Shown: in pieces, positions 1 through 6,077 of the stretch
Layout: the number at the start of each line of letters is the position of its first letter
Position numbering within the stretch: the stretch's first letter is position 1
Assembly: GCA_903837305.1 (NCBI GenBank)
Contig: CAILUB010000165.1
Coordinates: forward strand, 1-6,275
Length of the DNA: 6,275 nucleotides
Direction of reading: 5' to 3'
DNA from: an uncultured Cytophagaceae bacterium
GTDB lineage: Bacteria; Bacteroidota; Bacteroidia; Cytophagales; Spirosomataceae
The notes under the pieces: generated by a model
Database searches by the model: none
The model's input: only the letters and a program-made list of their open reading frames with translations
Told to the model about the DNA's origin: nothing
Made by a program: the position numbers and the translations under genes

Positions 1-2
1 AA

Positions 3-164
3 GAAGATGTTCCTGACGATTTTTTTGCGAGTGATGAAAGTGCTCTATTCATTGAACAAATTAAAATAGGTCGCTTATTTAGTTCTAGAGACCTGCCTCC
101 TACCTATGAGTCTGAATTAAACGTGCTCCTTGAGCAAGTGAGTCCCCCTCCCCGGCTGGCCTAA
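3..164 (+). CDS. C-terminal end of an unrecognised protein (5' part outside window)
   Basis: This frame is open from the left edge to a TAA at 162-164 and gives 53 residues. The other two plus frames stop early, at about 14 and 69. The visible tail starts acidic (EDVPDDFFASDES), continues with a probably helical stretch (ALFIEQIKIGRLF) and ends in a proline-rich SPPPRLA. I do not recognise the family, and no catalytic motif, membrane segment or signal is visible in this fragment. It is followed by a 78-base gap and a small gene on the same strand. The reading frame is moderately supported because its composition looks like a real soluble protein end. A chance open frame of this length is possible but less likely. 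Confidence 0.55.
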   Translation, partial: EDVPDDFFASDESALFIEQIKIGRLFSSRDLPPTYESELNVLLEQVSPPPRLA

Positions 165-210
165 GTTCCTGCCTGCTTTATTGAAACAAAGTCATCAACT
201 TTCTTGTCAT

Positions 211-227
211 CTGTGCATCACGCACAG
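211..227. repeat. 6-bp inverted repeat ahead of the small exported-protein gene
   Basis: CTGTGC (211-216) and GCACAG (222-227) are perfect reverse complements separated by the five bases ATCAC. The element ends 15 bases before the ATG at 243, so in RNA it would form a short GC-rich hairpin at the edge of the ribosome-binding region. It could equally be a dyad protein-binding site or chance. No T-run follows, so it does not look like a terminator. Confidence 0.4.
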
Positions 228-242
228 GTAAATTATTTCGTT

Positions 243-497
243 ATGAAAACATGCGTTTTTACGTCTATGTTTATCTGTATCATTTTTTTAGGCTACAGCC
301 AAAGCAAAAGCTATAAGAATCAGATAAATCCGACTTTAACTGAAAAAGTAAATTTGCAGCGTACAGTTGAGGAAAAAGAAATCAAGCCTTCAACTCAAAC
401 ACCCAAGTATCAACAAAAATCGCCCAGTGTGGAATGGGTTGACACCGTGAAAAAGAAAAACAACTCATACAAACAACATGGTGGGATACCAAACTAA
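243..497 (+). CDS. Small basic protein with predicted signal peptide, unknown function
   Basis: The 84-residue product is not a family I recognise. Residues 1-19 look like a Sec signal peptide: one early Lys (MKTC), a hydrophobic core (about residues 5-17, VFTSMFICIIFLG) and a plausible cleavage after S19 (G-Y-S). The remaining roughly 65 residues are rich in Lys, Gln, Thr, Ser and Asn, with a KKK run at 70-72 and a C-terminal HGGIPN. It looks disordered and basic, with no lipobox, so periplasmic or secreted is the best guess. The frame is open upstream to a TTG at 204, but the ATG at 243 places the signal peptide at the true N-terminus and is preferred. There is no Shine-Dalgarno, which is normal for Bacteroidota. 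It is more AT-rich than its neighbours. It stands alone, converging on purN with a 64-base gap. It could be a lineage-specific gene or, less likely, a chance open frame. Confidence 0.5.
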   Translation: MKTCVFTSMFICIIFLGYSQSKSYKNQINPTLTEKVNLQRTVEEKEIKPSTQTPKYQQKSPSVEWVDTVKKKNNSYKQHGGIPN

Positions 498-561
498 GTA
501 GACTTAATCCGATTGCTGAATAAGTGCTTTAACCGCTAAACAGAATTATGCAAATCGCGTA

Positions 562-1134
562 TTAGGAGGAGGCTGGTAAAACAAGCGATTCGATCACCTT
601 AGGGAAATCCCGGTGTTCTAAAACCTGACCTTTTTTAGCGACATCTTCCGGAGTATCACTCGGTAAAACGGGGAACGAACTCTGGAAGATTGTCGCACCT
701 TCGTCATAATGCTCGTTCACATAATGAATCGTAATTCCTGATTCTTTTTCGCCTGCAGCCACCACCGCCTCGTGAACAAAATGGCCATACATCCCTTTTC
801 CACCAAATTTCGGCAATAAGGCCGGGTGAATATTCACGATTCTTTGCGGGAAGGCCTTGACGAAATCAGCTGGTATCAACCATAAAAATCCGGCTAAAAT
901 AATCCAATCCGTCCGTAAAGATTGAACTTCTTTTAACACCGTTCCGTTCTTATAGGATTCTCTGTCAAAAACGCGGCACGGCACACCTAATCGCTCTGCT
1001 CGCTGAATAATCCCCGCTGAAGGGTTATTACAGTAAATGTGGGTGATTCGAACCTGATCGGAACCTTTGAAATGTTCGATGATTTTTTCGGCATTAGAAC
1101 CCGAACCAGACGCAAATAAGACGAGATTTTTCAA
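562..1134 (-). CDS. purN: Phosphoribosylglycinamide formyltransferase (GAR transformylase 1)
   Basis: PurN transfers a formyl group from 10-formyl-tetrahydrofolate to glycinamide ribonucleotide, the third step of de novo purine synthesis, in the cytoplasm. The 190-residue product covers the whole formyltransferase fold, slightly shorter than the E. coli enzyme. The phosphate-binding GSGSN loop is at 10-14. The family's catalytic triad is present: N101 and H103 in NIHPALLP, and D144 in YDEG. The end carries LEHRDFP (172-178), typical of the family. The start must be TTG at 1134-1132: the codon two upstream in frame is TAA, no ATG or GTG lies between it and the GSGSN loop, and the N-terminus MKNLVLFASG aligns well with the family. 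It is divergent from bshA across 52 bases, with a -7-like box in that gap. The identification is very safe. Confidence 0.97.
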   Translation of the reverse strand: MKNLVLFASGSGSNAEKIIEHFKGSDQVRITHIYCNNPSAGIIQRAERLGVPCRVFDRESYKNGTVLKEVQSLRTDWIILAGFLWLIPADFVKAFPQRIVNIHPALLPKFGGKGMYGHFVHEAVVAAGEKESGITIHYVNEHYDEGATIFQSSFPVLPSDTPEDVAKKGQVLEHRDFPKVIESLVLPASS

Positions 1135-1154
1135 AGGTTATCAGTTGTTTAACA

Positions 1155-1162
1155 CAAATTTA
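1155..1162 (-). promoter_or_regulatory. Candidate Bacteroidota -7 promoter box for purN
   Basis: Read on the minus strand this is TAAATTTG, a full match to the TAnnTTTG consensus used by the Bacteroidota primary sigma factor. It lies 20 bases upstream of the purN TTG start, leaving room for a short leader. I found no good TTG/TTTG -33 element at the usual 19-21 base spacing, and the box is AT-rich enough to occur by chance, so confidence is low. The bshA promoter presumably shares this 52-base gap, but no clear box is seen for it. Confidence 0.33.
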
Positions 1163-1186
1163 CATTCTTTCAGCTAAATTTAAGGC

Positions 1187-2338
1187 ATGAAAATAGGGAT
1201 CGTTTGTTATCCGACGTATGGCGGAAGTGGTGTGGTGGCGACCGAATTGGGCAAAGCATTAGCATTGGCTGGTCACGAAGTACACTTTATCACTTATACA
1301 CAGCCCCCTCGATTGGATATTTTTTCGGAGAATATCTTCTACCACGAAGTTTCTGTAGCTTCTTATCCCTTATTCGAATACCTGCCTTATGAGTCAGCCT
1401 TAGCCAGTAAAATGGTGGATGTGACCATCAATGAGAAGTTGGATTTAATCCACGTGCATTACGCAATTCCACATGCTTCGGCTGCCTATTTAGCGAAGCA
1501 AATTTTAAAATACAAGGGCATTCACGTGCCGGTTATTACTACCCTTCACGGAACAGATATCACCTTAGTGGGTCGTGATCCGTCTTTCGAACCGGTGGTT
1601 ACGTTTTCTATTAATGAATCGGATGGCGTGACGGCGGTTTCAGAGAGTTTAAAGAATGATACCTACGATGAGTTCGAGATTTTAAGTCACATTGAGGTAA
1701 TTCCTAATTTCATTGATTTACAGCGTTTCCAAAAACGCCCACACGAGCACTTTAAGAAATCCCTTTGTCCGAATGGGGAGAAGCTGTTAATGCACACCTC
1801 AAATTTTCGGAAGGTGAAGCGTATTGAGGATATCGTCCGCGTTTTTGCGCTAGTGCGCAAAAAGATTCCTGCAAAATTGGTTTTGATAGGAGATGGTCCG
1901 GAACGTTCAGGAATTGAAGTTTTATGTCGTGAACTGGAGGTGCAATGCGATGTCCGTTTCTTAGGGAAGATGGACGGGATTGAGGAGGCTTTGTCTTTAG
2001 CGGATCTATTTTTACTCACCTCTGAAAAAGAAAGTTTCGGTCTAGCTGCCTTAGAAGCGATGGCCTGCGAAGTACCTATTATTTCATCCAATGCCGGCGG
2101 TATTCCAGAAGTAAATATTCACGGAGTAACTGGTTACGTAAGTGAAGTAGGTGATGTGGAAGATATGGCGGCTAATGCCATTAAAATGCTATCTGACCCT
2201 TTATTGCATGATCAAATGAAGGCGAATGCCCTGAAACGTGCGCAGGAATTTGATATCGTAAAGATCTTGCCCCTGTACGAAAAGTTCTATGAACGCATTA
2301 CCTCGAAAAGTTGGAAATTTCCTAAACAGAACGATTAA
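1187..2338 (+). CDS. bshA: N-acetyl-alpha-D-glucosaminyl L-malate synthase (bacillithiol synthesis)
   Basis: BshA is a GT4-family (GT-B fold) glycosyltransferase that joins GlcNAc from UDP-GlcNAc to L-malate, the first step in making the low-molecular-weight thiol bacillithiol. The 383-residue product matches the Bacillus enzyme closely by eye. It has the N-terminal MKIGIVCYPTYGGSG with GGSGVVATELGK at 12-23, LDLIHVHYAIPHA at 85-97, TTLHGTDIT at 118-126 and VTAVSESL at 148-155. The C-terminal donor domain carries LVLIGDGPER (231-240) and the GT4 E-x7-E pair at E282 and E290 within EKESFGLAALEAMACE. The ATG at 1187 is right because the family begins at exactly this MKIGI. An AAGG at 1182-1185 is too close to be a good ribosome site. 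The partner genes bshB and bshC are not in the window. The last 17 bases overlap folK. A 9-bp inverted repeat lies within codons 219-226. Confidence 0.96.
   Translation: MKIGIVCYPTYGGSGVVATELGKALALAGHEVHFITYTQPPRLDIFSENIFYHEVSVASYPLFEYLPYESALASKMVDVTINEKLDLIHVHYAIPHASAAYLAKQILKYKGIHVPVITTLHGTDITLVGRDPSFEPVVTFSINESDGVTAVSESLKNDTYDEFEILSHIEVIPNFIDLQRFQKRPHEHFKKSLCPNGEKLLMHTSNFRKVKRIEDIVRVFALVRKKIPAKLVLIGDGPERSGIEVLCRELEVQCDVRFLGKMDGIEEALSLADLFLLTSEKESFGLAALEAMACEVPIISSNAGGIPEVNIHGVTGYVSEVGDVEDMAANAIKMLSDPLLHDQMKANALKRAQEFDIVKILPLYEKFYERITSKSWKFPKQND
1842..1863. repeat. Perfect 9-bp inverted repeat inside bshA
   Basis: TTTTTGCGC (1842-1850) and GCGCAAAAA (1855-1863) are perfect reverse complements around the tetraloop TAGT. 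The element falls in the bshA codons for VFALVRKK (about residues 219-226). The GC core is flanked by T-run then A-run, the reverse of an intrinsic terminator (which would need the U-run 3' of the stem), and this is true on both strands. It may form an mRNA hairpin, bind a dimeric protein, or simply follow from the codons chosen. Confidence 0.6.
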
Positions 2339-2807
2339 CCTGGCTGCTATCTTCGCATTCTTCTAATAAGGCTAGCATAGTTTTGTTCGAAGCAGGGTAT
2401 GTAAAAGAGGGTGCTATCTCTGCCAGCGGAGCTAGAATAAACTTACGTTCAGCGATACGCGGATGTGGAATACTTAAATCGGATTCTGCGATGATCATAT
2501 CCCCATAAAATAAAATATCTAAATCAAGCGTTCGCGGTCCCCAGCGTTCTTTCCGCTCTCTTCCAAACTCCCGTTCGATGGCAAGTAATTCTCCTAAACA
2601 AGCTTGAGGTTGCAGCCCAGTACTCACTAATAAAACTTGATTTAAGAAGTCAGCTTGTGGGATGGGTCCCCAGGCTTCGGTTTGGTAAATGGAGGAGTAA
2701 ACCGAAATTTTTCCTATTTTTTTTTCAATTAGCGGGTAGGCCCCCTCGAAAATTTCCCGGGTATTTCCTAGATTGCCGCCTAAAGAAAGGAAGAGCTGAG
2801 TGATCAT
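2322..2807 (-). CDS. folK: 2-amino-4-hydroxy-6-hydroxymethyldihydropteridine pyrophosphokinase (HPPK)
   Basis: FolK moves pyrophosphate from ATP to 6-hydroxymethyl-7,8-dihydropterin, making the substrate for dihydropteroate synthase in folate synthesis. At 161 residues it is a normal single-domain HPPK (E. coli about 159). The N-terminus has the usual LSLGGNLGN (7-15). YQTEAWG (41-47) and FLNQV (54-58) follow, then the HPPK signature RWGPRTLDLDILFY (88-101), in which D95 and D97 are the Mg2+-binding aspartates, and IPHPR (113-117). The ATG at 2807-2805 has AAGAG just upstream, a weak ribosome site. The gene is divergent from the YqgE gene across 26 bases and converges on bshA with a 17-bp overlap, so its last residues NRSV are encoded opposite the bshA end. 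No FolB or FolP domain is fused. Confidence 0.96.
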   Translation of the reverse strand: MITQLFLSLGGNLGNTREIFEGAYPLIEKKIGKISVYSSIYQTEAWGPIPQADFLNQVLLVSTGLQPQACLGELLAIEREFGRERKERWGPRTLDLDILFYGDMIIAESDLSIPHPRIAERKFILAPLAEIAPSFTYPASNKTMLALLEECEDSSQVNRSV

Positions 2808-2833
2808 CTCTTAAAATTACTAATTTCTGCGCT

Positions 2834-3403
2834 ATGCACCCGAATTATTCTGTGGAGGATTTAGAACCCGGCATGCTTTTGTTAGCCGAGCCCTTCTTAG
2901 AGGACCCCTCTTTTCATCGTTCGGTGATTTTGCTTTGCGAGCACACGAATGCACATTCTTTCGGTTTGGTGCTGAATAATAAACAAGAAATTGTGTTCGA
3001 TTCTTTTGTGGATGAGAAGGTGCTGGAGGATGTTCCTTTGTATTCAGGAGGGCCGGTGGATCCTACGATTATGCAGTTTGTACACCGCAGGCCTGATTTA
3101 ATTCCGGATGGGGTGTTGATAGGGCCAGGAATTTATTGGTCCGGAAGTTTCGAAGTGGCTATCGATAAAGTGGTGGCTGGGGAGATCGGATTTGATGAAA
3201 TTAAATTCTTTATTGGCTATTCGGGTTGGGGAGCGGGTCAGCTGGAGCGCGAGGTGAAGTCGAATGCTTGGATTTTGCATCCGGGGAATGATAAATTAGT
3301 GTTTGATGAGACGCATGAGCGTTTATGGCGTAAGATTATGTATGCCAAAGGCGGTGATTTCAGAGTACTCTCCACCTATCCAGACGATCCTAATTTGAAT
3401 TAA
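2834..3403 (+). CDS. YqgE/AlgH family protein (UPF0301)
   Basis: This 189-residue protein belongs to the YqgE/AlgH family, which is widespread but has no firmly established biochemical role (AlgH was named for an effect on alginate in Pseudomonas). The diagnostic blocks are all present: PGMLLLAEPFLEDPSFHRSV (12-31), VILLCEH (31-37), FGLVLN (43-48), YSGGPV (70-75), and the strongly conserved FIGYSGWGAGQLE (126-138) followed by W146. The length is normal and there is no signal peptide or membrane segment, so it should be cytoplasmic. The ATG at 2834 gives a short leader before PGMLL, as expected. There is no Shine-Dalgarno. It is divergent from folK across 26 bases. Its TAA overlaps the recG stop within one TTAA. 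Confidence 0.94.
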   Translation: MHPNYSVEDLEPGMLLLAEPFLEDPSFHRSVILLCEHTNAHSFGLVLNNKQEIVFDSFVDEKVLEDVPLYSGGPVDPTIMQFVHRRPDLIPDGVLIGPGIYWSGSFEVAIDKVVAGEIGFDEIKFFIGYSGWGAGQLEREVKSNAWILHPGNDKLVFDETHERLWRKIMYAKGGDFRVLSTYPDDPNLN

Positions 3404-5499
3404 GAAATTCTTGCCCAGTTGGTCGTGTCTTTTCGCTGGGAACGGACTTGTTCCCGGATCATTTGATAACCAGGCTTTTCAAGATTAGGATCCTCCTCTA
3501 AGATTTTTTGGGCTGTTTCCCGGGCTACTTTTAGTATTTCGCCATCTTTAGCCAGGTCAGCGATCATCAAGTCGATGGCACCGCTTTGGCGGGTGCCGGA
3601 AATGTCTCCTGGACCACGCAATTGCAAATCTACCTCGGCGATCTCGAATCCATTATTGGTTTTAACCATCGTTTCGATCCGCTTTTTGGTGTCTGCGCTG
3701 ATTTTATAGCCGGTCATCAAGATGCAATAACTTTGTTCTGCTCCTCGACCCACCCGACCTCTGAGCTGGTGTAATTGCGATAAGCCAAATCTTTCCGCGC
3801 TTTCGATGATCATAATGGAGGCGTTAGGCACATTTACGCCTACCTCGATCACGGTGGTGGCTACCATAATTTTTGTCTCGTTTTTCACGAAACGAGCCAT
3901 CTCTATATCCTTATCAGCAGGTTTCATTTTGCCGTGCAAGATTCCCAAAGGCACCTCCGGGAATGCCCGCGAAATACTTTCGTAACCATCCATTAAGTCC
4001 TTGAAGTCCATTTTCTCGGATTCTTCGATCAGCGGATAGACAATGTAGATCTGTCGGCCTTTGCTTAACTCGTTTTGAATAAAGCCAAATACTTGTAATC
4101 GGTGACTGTCGTAGCGATGTGTGGTCTGAATAGGCTTGCGCCCCACGGGTAATTCGTTAATTATCGAAATATCTAAATCTCCATAAAGCGTCATAGCTAA
4201 AGTCCGCGGAATCGGTGTCGCCGTCATGACTAAAATGTGGGGATGGAACGTTTTGTTTTTGTCCCAAAGCTTCGCCCGCTGCGCCACCCCAAACCGGTGC
4301 TGCTCATCAATAATACACATTCCCAGGTTCTTGAACTGTACAGAATCCTCGAATAAAGCATGTGTGCCCACCAAAATCTGTAATTTCCCAGACTGCAAAT
4401 CCTCATGTAATCCCACGCGGTCTTTCTTCTTGACAGACCCGGTCAGCTTCGCAATCGTGATGCCCAATAAATCGGCAAACTGCTTTAAACCTTGGTAATG
4501 TTGATCTGCTAAAATCTCTGTAGGTGCCATCAAACAGGCTTGCGTCCCATTATCAATCGCCAAAAGCATGGAAATAAAGGCCACAATCGTCTTTCCAGAC
4601 CCTACATCTCCTTGTAGCAATCGATTCATCTGCTTTCCAGACCGCATATCGGCAAAAATCTCGCGTATCACCTGCTTCTGAGCATTGGTTAATTCGAAAG
4701 GCATATGCTCTTGGTAGAACGTCGTTAATAACGCTGCTGAAGAGAAGACTTGTCCCGGGAAAGCGACTTTTCGAATCAAATTCTGCTTAATCAAGCGCAA
4801 TTGATTATAAAAGAGCTCCTCGAATTTCAACCTGCGGCGAGCCTGGTGAAGCCACGTTTCGCTTTGGGGTAAATGAATATGGTATAAAGCCTCCTGCTTG
4901 GAAATTAACTTAAACTGAGAGGTTACATCCCCCGGCAAAGTCTCTCTTATGTAAGGAAACGCAATTTCTAGTAAGTTTTTTTGTAGGGTAGCTATCGCTT
5001 TGCTGTCGATGTATTTCTTGCGAAGCTTCTCCGTCAAAGGATAAACGGGTTGGAAATACTTTCCCGATGCCTGCTCCCCTTTGTAGACCTCCATTTCTGG
5101 GTGGGTCATCTGAATCGTGCCATTGAAGCTGGTGGGCTTACCATAAAAGAGGTAGTCGACACCTGTATTCAAAGACTTTTCGAGCCATTTGACACCCTGA
5201 AACCAAACGATTTCAATACATCCTGTCGCATCACATACTTGTGCGACGATGCGTTGACGGTGTCCTGCGCCTATTTTCTCTTTGAAACGAATTCGGCCTA
5301 CAAACTGGGCGTGGTCCATGTCTTCCGTAATGGAAGCGATGGAATGAACCACTGTGCGGTCCTCGTAACGGAACGGAAAATATTGGATCAAATCCCCGTA
5401 GGTGAACATCCCTAATTCGGTCTGTAGCAGCGTTAGCTTCGCTGGGGTCATCCCGCGGAGTTTGGCTAAATCAGTATCGAAAAAAGGTAACATTGACAT
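3400..5499 (-). CDS. recG: ATP-dependent DNA helicase RecG
   Basis: RecG is a superfamily 2 DNA translocase that reverses stalled replication forks and processes Holliday junctions and R-loops. The 699 residues match the usual length (E. coli 693). In order: an N-terminal helical part with LRGMTPAK (14-21) and YFPFRYEDRT (40-49); the OB-fold wedge domain at about 64-150; Walker A GDVGSGKT (297-304); APTEIL (325-330); motif II DEQHRFGV (398-405); TATPIPRT (426-433); ATTVIEVGVNVP (547-558); motif VI QLHQLRGRVGRG (575-586); and the C-terminal translocation region with LQLRGPGDISGTRQSG (625-640). All key residues are present. The start is ATG at 5499-5497; a second ATG two codons in (5493-5491) is an equally possible start, and neither has a Shine-Dalgarno. 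It is divergent from nuoB across 61 bases and convergent with the YqgE gene. Confidence 0.97.
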   Translation of the reverse strand: MSMLPFFDTDLAKLRGMTPAKLTLLQTELGMFTYGDLIQYFPFRYEDRTVVHSIASITEDMDHAQFVGRIRFKEKIGAGHRQRIVAQVCDATGCIEIVWFQGVKWLEKSLNTGVDYLFYGKPTSFNGTIQMTHPEMEVYKGEQASGKYFQPVYPLTEKLRKKYIDSKAIATLQKNLLEIAFPYIRETLPGDVTSQFKLISKQEALYHIHLPQSETWLHQARRRLKFEELFYNQLRLIKQNLIRKVAFPGQVFSSAALLTTFYQEHMPFELTNAQKQVIREIFADMRSGKQMNRLLQGDVGSGKTIVAFISMLLAIDNGTQACLMAPTEILADQHYQGLKQFADLLGITIAKLTGSVKKKDRVGLHEDLQSGKLQILVGTHALFEDSVQFKNLGMCIIDEQHRFGVAQRAKLWDKNKTFHPHILVMTATPIPRTLAMTLYGDLDISIINELPVGRKPIQTTHRYDSHRLQVFGFIQNELSKGRQIYIVYPLIEESEKMDFKDLMDGYESISRAFPEVPLGILHGKMKPADKDIEMARFVKNETKIMVATTVIEVGVNVPNASIMIIESAERFGLSQLHQLRGRVGRGAEQSYCILMTGYKISADTKKRIETMVKTNNGFEIAEVDLQLRGPGDISGTRQSGAIDLMIADLAKDGEILKVARETAQKILEEDPNLEKPGYQMIREQVRSQRKDTTNWARIS

Positions 5500-5560
5500 G
5501 CACGAAAAATTTTGTGAATTTAGGTATATTTACAGAACGATTGCGAAAATAACCCCAAAC

Positions 5561-6076
5561 ATGAAGAGTTTTTTAGACCAAGATTTTGAATCCGACGGCT
5601 TTGTGTTAAGCAATGTGGAGGATTTATTTAATTGGGCTCGGGCGAGTTCGCTTTGGCCCATGAGCTTTGGTTTAGCGTGTTGCGCGATTGAAATGATGCA
5701 AGCCTTTGCGTCTGGGTACGATTTAGATCGTTTTGGGGTTTTTCCAAGGCCTTCCCCGCGTCAATCTGACGTGATGATTGTGGCAGGTACCGTGACCTTT
5801 AAAATGGCAGATCGCATTCGCCGGCTGTATGAACAAATGCCAGAACCGCGGTATGTGATTTCCATGGGTTCTTGTGCAAATTGTGGCGGACCTTATTGGG
5901 AACACGGCTACCATGTAGTAAAGGGAGTAGATAAAATTATTCCGGTAGACGTCTACGTTCCGGGTTGCCCTCCACGTCCCGAGGCACTTTTAGGAGGCAT
6001 CATTAAATTACAACAAAAGATTAGTCAGGAGACCCTTGTGGTCCCTACACGTATACTAGAAGCCTTAAACAAATAG
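5561..6076 (+). CDS. nuoB: NADH-quinone oxidoreductase (complex I) subunit B
   Basis: NuoB is the peripheral-arm subunit holding iron-sulfur cluster N2, the last cluster before quinone in complex I, on the cytoplasmic face of the inner membrane. The 171-residue product has the N2 ligands: the tandem C40-C41 in GLACCAIEM, C105 in SMGSCANCGG and C136 in VPGCPPRPE. Other family blocks are RFGVFPRPSPRQSD (57-70), FKMADRIRRLYEQMPEP (80-96) and HGYHVVKGVD (115-124). The frame is open upstream, with ATGs at 5498 and 5402, but those would run over the recG start and add residues unlike the family. The ATG at 5561 gives the expected short N-terminus MKSFLDQDFESDGF. There is no Shine-Dalgarno. nuoC follows after one base. 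nuoA is not upstream, since recG lies there on the other strand. Confidence 0.97.
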   Translation: MKSFLDQDFESDGFVLSNVEDLFNWARASSLWPMSFGLACCAIEMMQAFASGYDLDRFGVFPRPSPRQSDVMIVAGTVTFKMADRIRRLYEQMPEPRYVISMGSCANCGGPYWEHGYHVVKGVDKIIPVDVYVPGCPPRPEALLGGIIKLQQKISQETLVVPTRILEALNK

Positions 6077-6077
6077 G

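Noticed and set aside
204..242. TTG start at 204 for the small exported protein
   Set aside because: It would put 13 residues ahead of a normal-looking signal peptide; the ATG at 243 fits better.
498..561. Terminator between the small gene and purN
   Set aside because: Only weak pairing is visible: a 5-bp dyad over the stop codon (495-506) and a bulged CGATTGC/GCAAATCG pair with a loop of over 30 bases. No T-run follows on either strand.
1687..2091. Long minus-strand open frame of 134 codons inside bshA
   Set aside because: It is the antisense shadow of a firmly identified gene, has Ser/Lys/Arg-rich composition typical of such shadows, and shows no family motif.
5225..5255. Small inverted repeats (GTCGCA/TGCGAC and CGCATC/GATGCG) in recG
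   Set aside because: Short imperfect arms with long loops in coding sequence; expected by chance.
5050..5415. Plus-strand open frame of 121 codons inside recG
   Set aside because: It is antisense to the conserved RecG wedge domain and shows no recognisable protein features.
5525..5532. TATATTTA as a -7 box for nuoB
   Set aside because: It matches the consensus at all but the last base and lies 28 bases before the ATG, but no -33 TTG is at the right spacing (the TTTG at 5511 is too near and the TTG at 5493 too far), in AT-rich DNA.
5402..5560. N-terminal extension of nuoB from ATG at 5402 or 5498
   Set aside because: The added residues are antisense to the recG start, are unlike NuoB N-termini, and the ATG at 5561 gives the usual start just before the conserved part.
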